From: Cronobacter muytjensii ATCC 51329
Lineage (GTDB): Bacteria; Pseudomonadota; Gammaproteobacteria; Enterobacterales; Enterobacteriaceae
Assembly: GCF_001277195.1 (NCBI RefSeq)
Contig: NZ_CP012268.1
Location: 1 to 64,000, forward strand
Length of the DNA stretch: 64,000 nt
Reading direction: 5' to 3'
Part shown: positions 61,271 to 64,000 of the stretch, one piece after another
Position numbering within the stretch: the first letter of the stretch is position 1
Layout: the number at the start of each line of letters is the position of its first letter
Notes under the pieces: generated by a model
The model's database searches: none
What the model was told of the DNA's origin: nothing
Seen by the model: the letters and a program-made list of their open reading frames with translations, nothing else
Made by a program: the position numbers and the translations under genes

Positions 61271-61465
61271 CTATCCCTCTCCGGGGATGAAACCGATGCG
61301 TTTTAACGTAGCGGGACAGCGACCCGCAGCGCGCAGGCTGGCTGCCTCTGGAGACAGAATCACGATGGCGAGCAGACCACCAGCAGGGCGGCCGCGGGCC
61401 CGACAACGACGCGGAAAGACCGTCGTCGATGCCACGCCAGCAGACGGCCTGCCAGCGTAGAACAT
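61271..61465 (-). CDS. Hypothetical 64-residue ORF coupled to yheS
   Basis: The ATG overlaps the yheS stop codon (TAATG), the same coupling used by feoB-feoC and hofM-hofN here. The product starts MFYAGRPSAGVASTTVF, has a short basic run RRCRARGRP, a hydrophobic GGLLAIVILSPEAA, and ends RIGFIPGEG. No domain recognised; two cysteines. The DNA is a GC-rich islet next to AT-rich sequence. It could equally be non-coding, since the GC bias of this genome makes chance ORFs common. Confidence 0.3.
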   Translation of the reverse strand: MFYAGRPSAGVASTTVFPRRCRARGRPAGGLLAIVILSPEAASLRAAGRCPATLKRIGFIPGEG

Positions 61466-63375
61466 TAAGGCTGATTTAGCATCGCTTCCAACTGCTCCTG
61501 GGCGTCCAGCCATGCCATTTCGCATTCTTCCAGCGCCGCTTTGGTCTTCGCCTGCGTTTGCAGACACTCATTCATTTCGGCCTTACGTGCCGGATCGTAA
61601 ATGGCGCTGTCGGCGAGCTTCTCTTCAACACTCGCGAGCGTGGCGTTGAGCTTTTCCATCTCTTTTTCCAGACGGGTTATCTCTTTACGCAGCGGCTGCG
61701 TCTGGGTGCGCAGCTCGGCTTCACGGCGCTTCTGATCTTTGCGCGCCTGGGCGCTGTTGCCGTTGTCTTTCTCGCGGCTGGCGTCGTCGCTCTGACTCTC
61801 CTGCTTCTGCACGTCGCTCAGCCACTGCTGGTAATCATCGAGATCGCCGTCGAACGGTTCGACTTTGCCATCATGCACCAGGTAGAGATCGTCAGTCGTG
61901 GAGCGAATCAGGTGACGGTCGTGCGAGACCACGACCAGCGCGCCTTCGAACTCAATCAGCGCGTCGGTCAGCGCCTGACGCATATCGAGGTCGAGGTGGT
62001 TGGTCGGCTCATCGAGTAGCAGCAGGTTAGGGCGCTGCCAGACGATGAGCGCCAGCACCAGGCGCGCCTTCTCGCCGCCGGAGAACCGCTCGGTGATTTC
62101 TGTGACTTTATCGCCCTGGAAGCCGAAGCCGCCGAGGTAGTCGCGCAACTGCTGTTCGGTTTCACGCGGCGCAATGCGCGCCAGGTGTTGCAGCGGCGAC
62201 TCGTCGGCGCGTAAAAACTCCAGCTGATGCTGCGCGAAGTAGCCCAGCTTGATGCCTTTGGCGAGCCCGATATCGCCGCTGATCGGGGCCAGTTCGCCCG
62301 CCAGCAGTTTAATCAGCGTTGATTTACCCGCGCCGTTACGCCCCAGCAGGCCGATACGCGAGCCGGGCACCAGGTTGAGCTTGATGGAGTTCAGAATAAT
62401 GCGCTCGCCATAACCGGCGCTGACTTTTTCCATTTTCAGCAGGGGGTTGGGCAGGCTTTCCGGTGCACGGAAGCTGAAGTGGAACGGATTATCCACATGC
62501 GCAGGCGCAATCAGCTCCATACGTTCCAGCATTTTAATACGGCTCTGGGCCTGCTTCGCCTTGGACGCTTTGGCTTTAAAGCGATCGATAAAGCTTTGCA
62601 GATGCGCGACACGCTGCTGCTGGCTTTCGTAGGTCGCCTGCTGCTGGGCGAGACGCGTGGCGCGCTGGCGCTCAAACGAGCTGTAGTTGCCGGTGTACTC
62701 GAACATATTTTGCTGTTCGATATGGATGATTTTATCCACCACCGGATCTAAGAAATCGCGGTCATGCGAGATAAGGATCAGCGTGCCGTTATAGCTTTTC
62801 AGCCATTTTTCCAGCCAGATGACCGCGTCGAGATCGAGGTGGTTGGTCGGCTCGTCAAGCAGCAGCAGGTCAGAGCGGCAGATTAGCGCCTGCGCGAGGT
62901 TAAGACGCATACGCCAGCCGCCGGAGAAATCGCTCACCGGGCGGGTAAGCTGTTCATTGCTGAACCCCAGGCCGTGCAGGAGACTCGCAGCGCGCGAACG
63001 GATGGTCCAGGCGTCGATGGCGTCGAGCTTGCCATGCGCCGTGGCGATGGCGTGGCCGTCGTTGCGCTCGGTCGCCTCGTTAAGCTCGCGCTCGAACGCG
63101 CGATATTCGCGATCGCCGTCAATCACATATTCCAGCGCGGGCTGCGGCAGCGCGGGCGTTTCCTGATTCACCCAGGCAAGTTGCCAGGTGCCCGGATACG
63201 TGAAGCTGCCGCCGTCGGCGCTTATCTCGTTTTTCAGCAGCGACAGCAGCGTGGATTTGCCGCAGCCGTTTTTGCCCACCAGGCCCACTTTCTGGCCCGG
63301 GTTAATGGTGGCGGTGGCATTGTCCAGCAGTACGCGGGTGCCGCGACGAATTTGTAACGAGGAGAAAACAATCAT
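61465..63375 (-). CDS. yheS: ABC-F ATPase YheS
   Basis: 636 residues (E. coli 637). Cytoplasmic ABC-F protein acting on ribosomes; no membrane domain. First ABC domain: Walker A GLVGKNGCGKSTL (near 30-42), signature FSGGWRMRLNLAQAL, Walker B LLLLDEPTNHLDL. Linker arm with coiled coil (~230-300). Second domain: GLLGRNGAGKSTL (near 344), FSGGEKARLVLAL, LLLLDEPTNHLDL. Charged coiled coil from about 540 to the end (LRKEITRLEKEMEKL..). Divergent from kefG, as in E. coli. Confidence 0.96.
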   Translation of the reverse strand: MIVFSSLQIRRGTRVLLDNATATINPGQKVGLVGKNGCGKSTLLSLLKNEISADGGSFTYPGTWQLAWVNQETPALPQPALEYVIDGDREYRAFERELNEATERNDGHAIATAHGKLDAIDAWTIRSRAASLLHGLGFSNEQLTRPVSDFSGGWRMRLNLAQALICRSDLLLLDEPTNHLDLDAVIWLEKWLKSYNGTLILISHDRDFLDPVVDKIIHIEQQNMFEYTGNYSSFERQRATRLAQQQATYESQQQRVAHLQSFIDRFKAKASKAKQAQSRIKMLERMELIAPAHVDNPFHFSFRAPESLPNPLLKMEKVSAGYGERIILNSIKLNLVPGSRIGLLGRNGAGKSTLIKLLAGELAPISGDIGLAKGIKLGYFAQHQLEFLRADESPLQHLARIAPRETEQQLRDYLGGFGFQGDKVTEITERFSGGEKARLVLALIVWQRPNLLLLDEPTNHLDLDMRQALTDALIEFEGALVVVSHDRHLIRSTTDDLYLVHDGKVEPFDGDLDDYQQWLSDVQKQESQSDDASREKDNGNSAQARKDQKRREAELRTQTQPLRKEITRLEKEMEKLNATLASVEEKLADSAIYDPARKAEMNECLQTQAKTKAALEECEMAWLDAQEQLEAMLNQP

Positions 63376-63499
63376 AAGGCGCCGTAGATTCAGACTATGT
63401 TAAATTGTCATTATATTCATGTAACGTGATGCTTTAGGGCACCGCGTGGGGCCGCCATGGTAGCCCAAAATAGTAACAATGACGACGCCCTGGAGGGGA

Positions 63500-64000
63500 A
63501 TGATGTCACAGACAGCGAAAGTTTTGCTGCTGTATGCCCATCCGGAATCTCAGGACTCGGTGGCCAACCGGGTTTTGCTTAAGCCGGCTCTGCAATTACC
63601 CAATGTCACGGTGCATGACCTCTATGCCCACTATCCCGATTTCTTTATCGATATCAGCCATGAGCAGGCGCTACTGCGCGATCACGACGTGATCGTTTTT
63701 CAGTTCCCGCTTTATACCTATAGCTGTCCGGCGCTGTTAAAAGAGTGGTTCGACCGCGTGTTAAGCCGCGGTTTCGCCAGCGGCGTGGGCGGCAATCAGC
63801 TCGCCGGGAAATACTGGCGCTGCGTCATTACCACCGGCGAGCCGGAAACGGCCTATCGTCCCGATGGTTTTAACCGCTATGCCCTGAGCGACATTTTAAG
63901 GCCCTTCGAACTGACGGCCGCCATGTGCCGTATGCACTGGATGACGCCGCTGATTATTTACTGGGCGCGTCGTCAGTCGCTTTCTGAACTGGCGGCACAG
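63500..64000 (+). CDS. kefG: KefG, ancillary protein of the KefB K+ efflux system (partial)
   Basis: First 167 codons; runs off the window in frame. Flavodoxin-like NAD(P)H quinone reductase family (MdaB/KefF/KefG): VLLLYAHPESQDSVANRVLL, FQFPLYTYSCPALLKEWFDRVLSRGFA, KYWRCVITTGEPE. KefG is needed for full activity of the glutathione-gated KefB potassium efflux protein that guards against electrophiles; kefB is expected just downstream. Two adjacent ATGs (63500, 63503); GGAGG spacing favours the second, the family start favours the first. Confidence 0.95.
   Translation, partial: MMSQTAKVLLLYAHPESQDSVANRVLLKPALQLPNVTVHDLYAHYPDFFIDISHEQALLRDHDVIVFQFPLYTYSCPALLKEWFDRVLSRGFASGVGGNQLAGKYWRCVITTGEPETAYRPDGFNRYALSDILRPFELTAAMCRMHWMTPLIIYWARRQSLSELAAQ

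Overview
The window is a chromosomal segment of a member of the Enterobacteriaceae. Almost every gene has a close E. coli-type counterpart, and CRP, OmpR, AroK and Hsp15 are nearly residue-for-residue the enteric proteins. The base composition is clearly GC-rich (strong G/C third positions produce long antisense ORFs). Together with the gene set (fructoselysine operon, NrtR/NadV, DUF4153 next to pckA) this suggests a Cronobacter/Enterobacter-like genus. The genus is an inference; the family is not in doubt. No rRNA, tRNA, CRISPR array, insertion sequence or phage gene was recognised.

Layout. 1-3.2 kb: the last codons of a probable malQ, a CspA-type cold-shock gene with its long leader, nfuA-gntX on the minus strand, divergent bioH, and a small YhcN/BhsA-like secreted protein. 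3.2-6.6 kb: the feoABC ferrous iron operon (minus) and a 600-bp gene-free spacer with a Fur-like site and repeats. 6.6-12 kb: yhgF and greB (minus), then ompR-envZ (plus). 12-20 kb: pckA, a multi-membrane DUF4153 gene, hslO, hslR, yrfG and igaA. 20-27 kb: nudE, mrcA (PBP1A) and the hofMNOPQ DNA-uptake/secretin operon. 27-33.7 kb: aroK-aroB-damX-dam-rpe-gph-trpS. 33.8-39 kb: the lipoprotein gene yhfL (absent from a length-filtered ORF set) and the fructoselysine operon frlABCD-frlR. 39-45 kb: nirBDC-cysG, with a textbook FNR/NarL promoter. 45-53.3 kb: tsgA, ppiA, the yhfG-fic toxin-antitoxin pair, pabA, argD with paired ARG boxes, yhfK, crp and yhfA. 53.3-55.5 kb: prkB, yheU and yheT. 55.5-61.4 kb: an accessory block between yheT and yheS. 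61.3-64 kb: a small ORF coupled to yheS, yheS itself, and the start of kefG.

The most interesting part is the 55.5-61.4 kb block. It holds an NrtR repressor divergent from a PRPP synthetase-like gene and nadV (nicotinamide phosphoribosyltransferase). Three copies of a 13-bp TGTC/GACA palindrome lie in the shared promoter region. The two enzymes together would make the PRPP and then the NMN needed to recycle nicotinamide to NAD. Next to it is an XpaC-like/TelA pair on the opposite strand. Just beyond the XpaC gene lies a short in-frame remnant that matches the 3' end of yheS, 2.6 kb away, which looks like a scar of how the pair entered the chromosome.

Other points: the Fic protein carries a degenerate active-site motif while its antitoxin keeps the inhibitory motif; REP-like hairpins recur at three places, one of them inside the nir operon; and several genes sit where other enterics carry something different (cspA-like for gntT, a YhcN-like gene for yhgA, and frl on the other side of yhfL).
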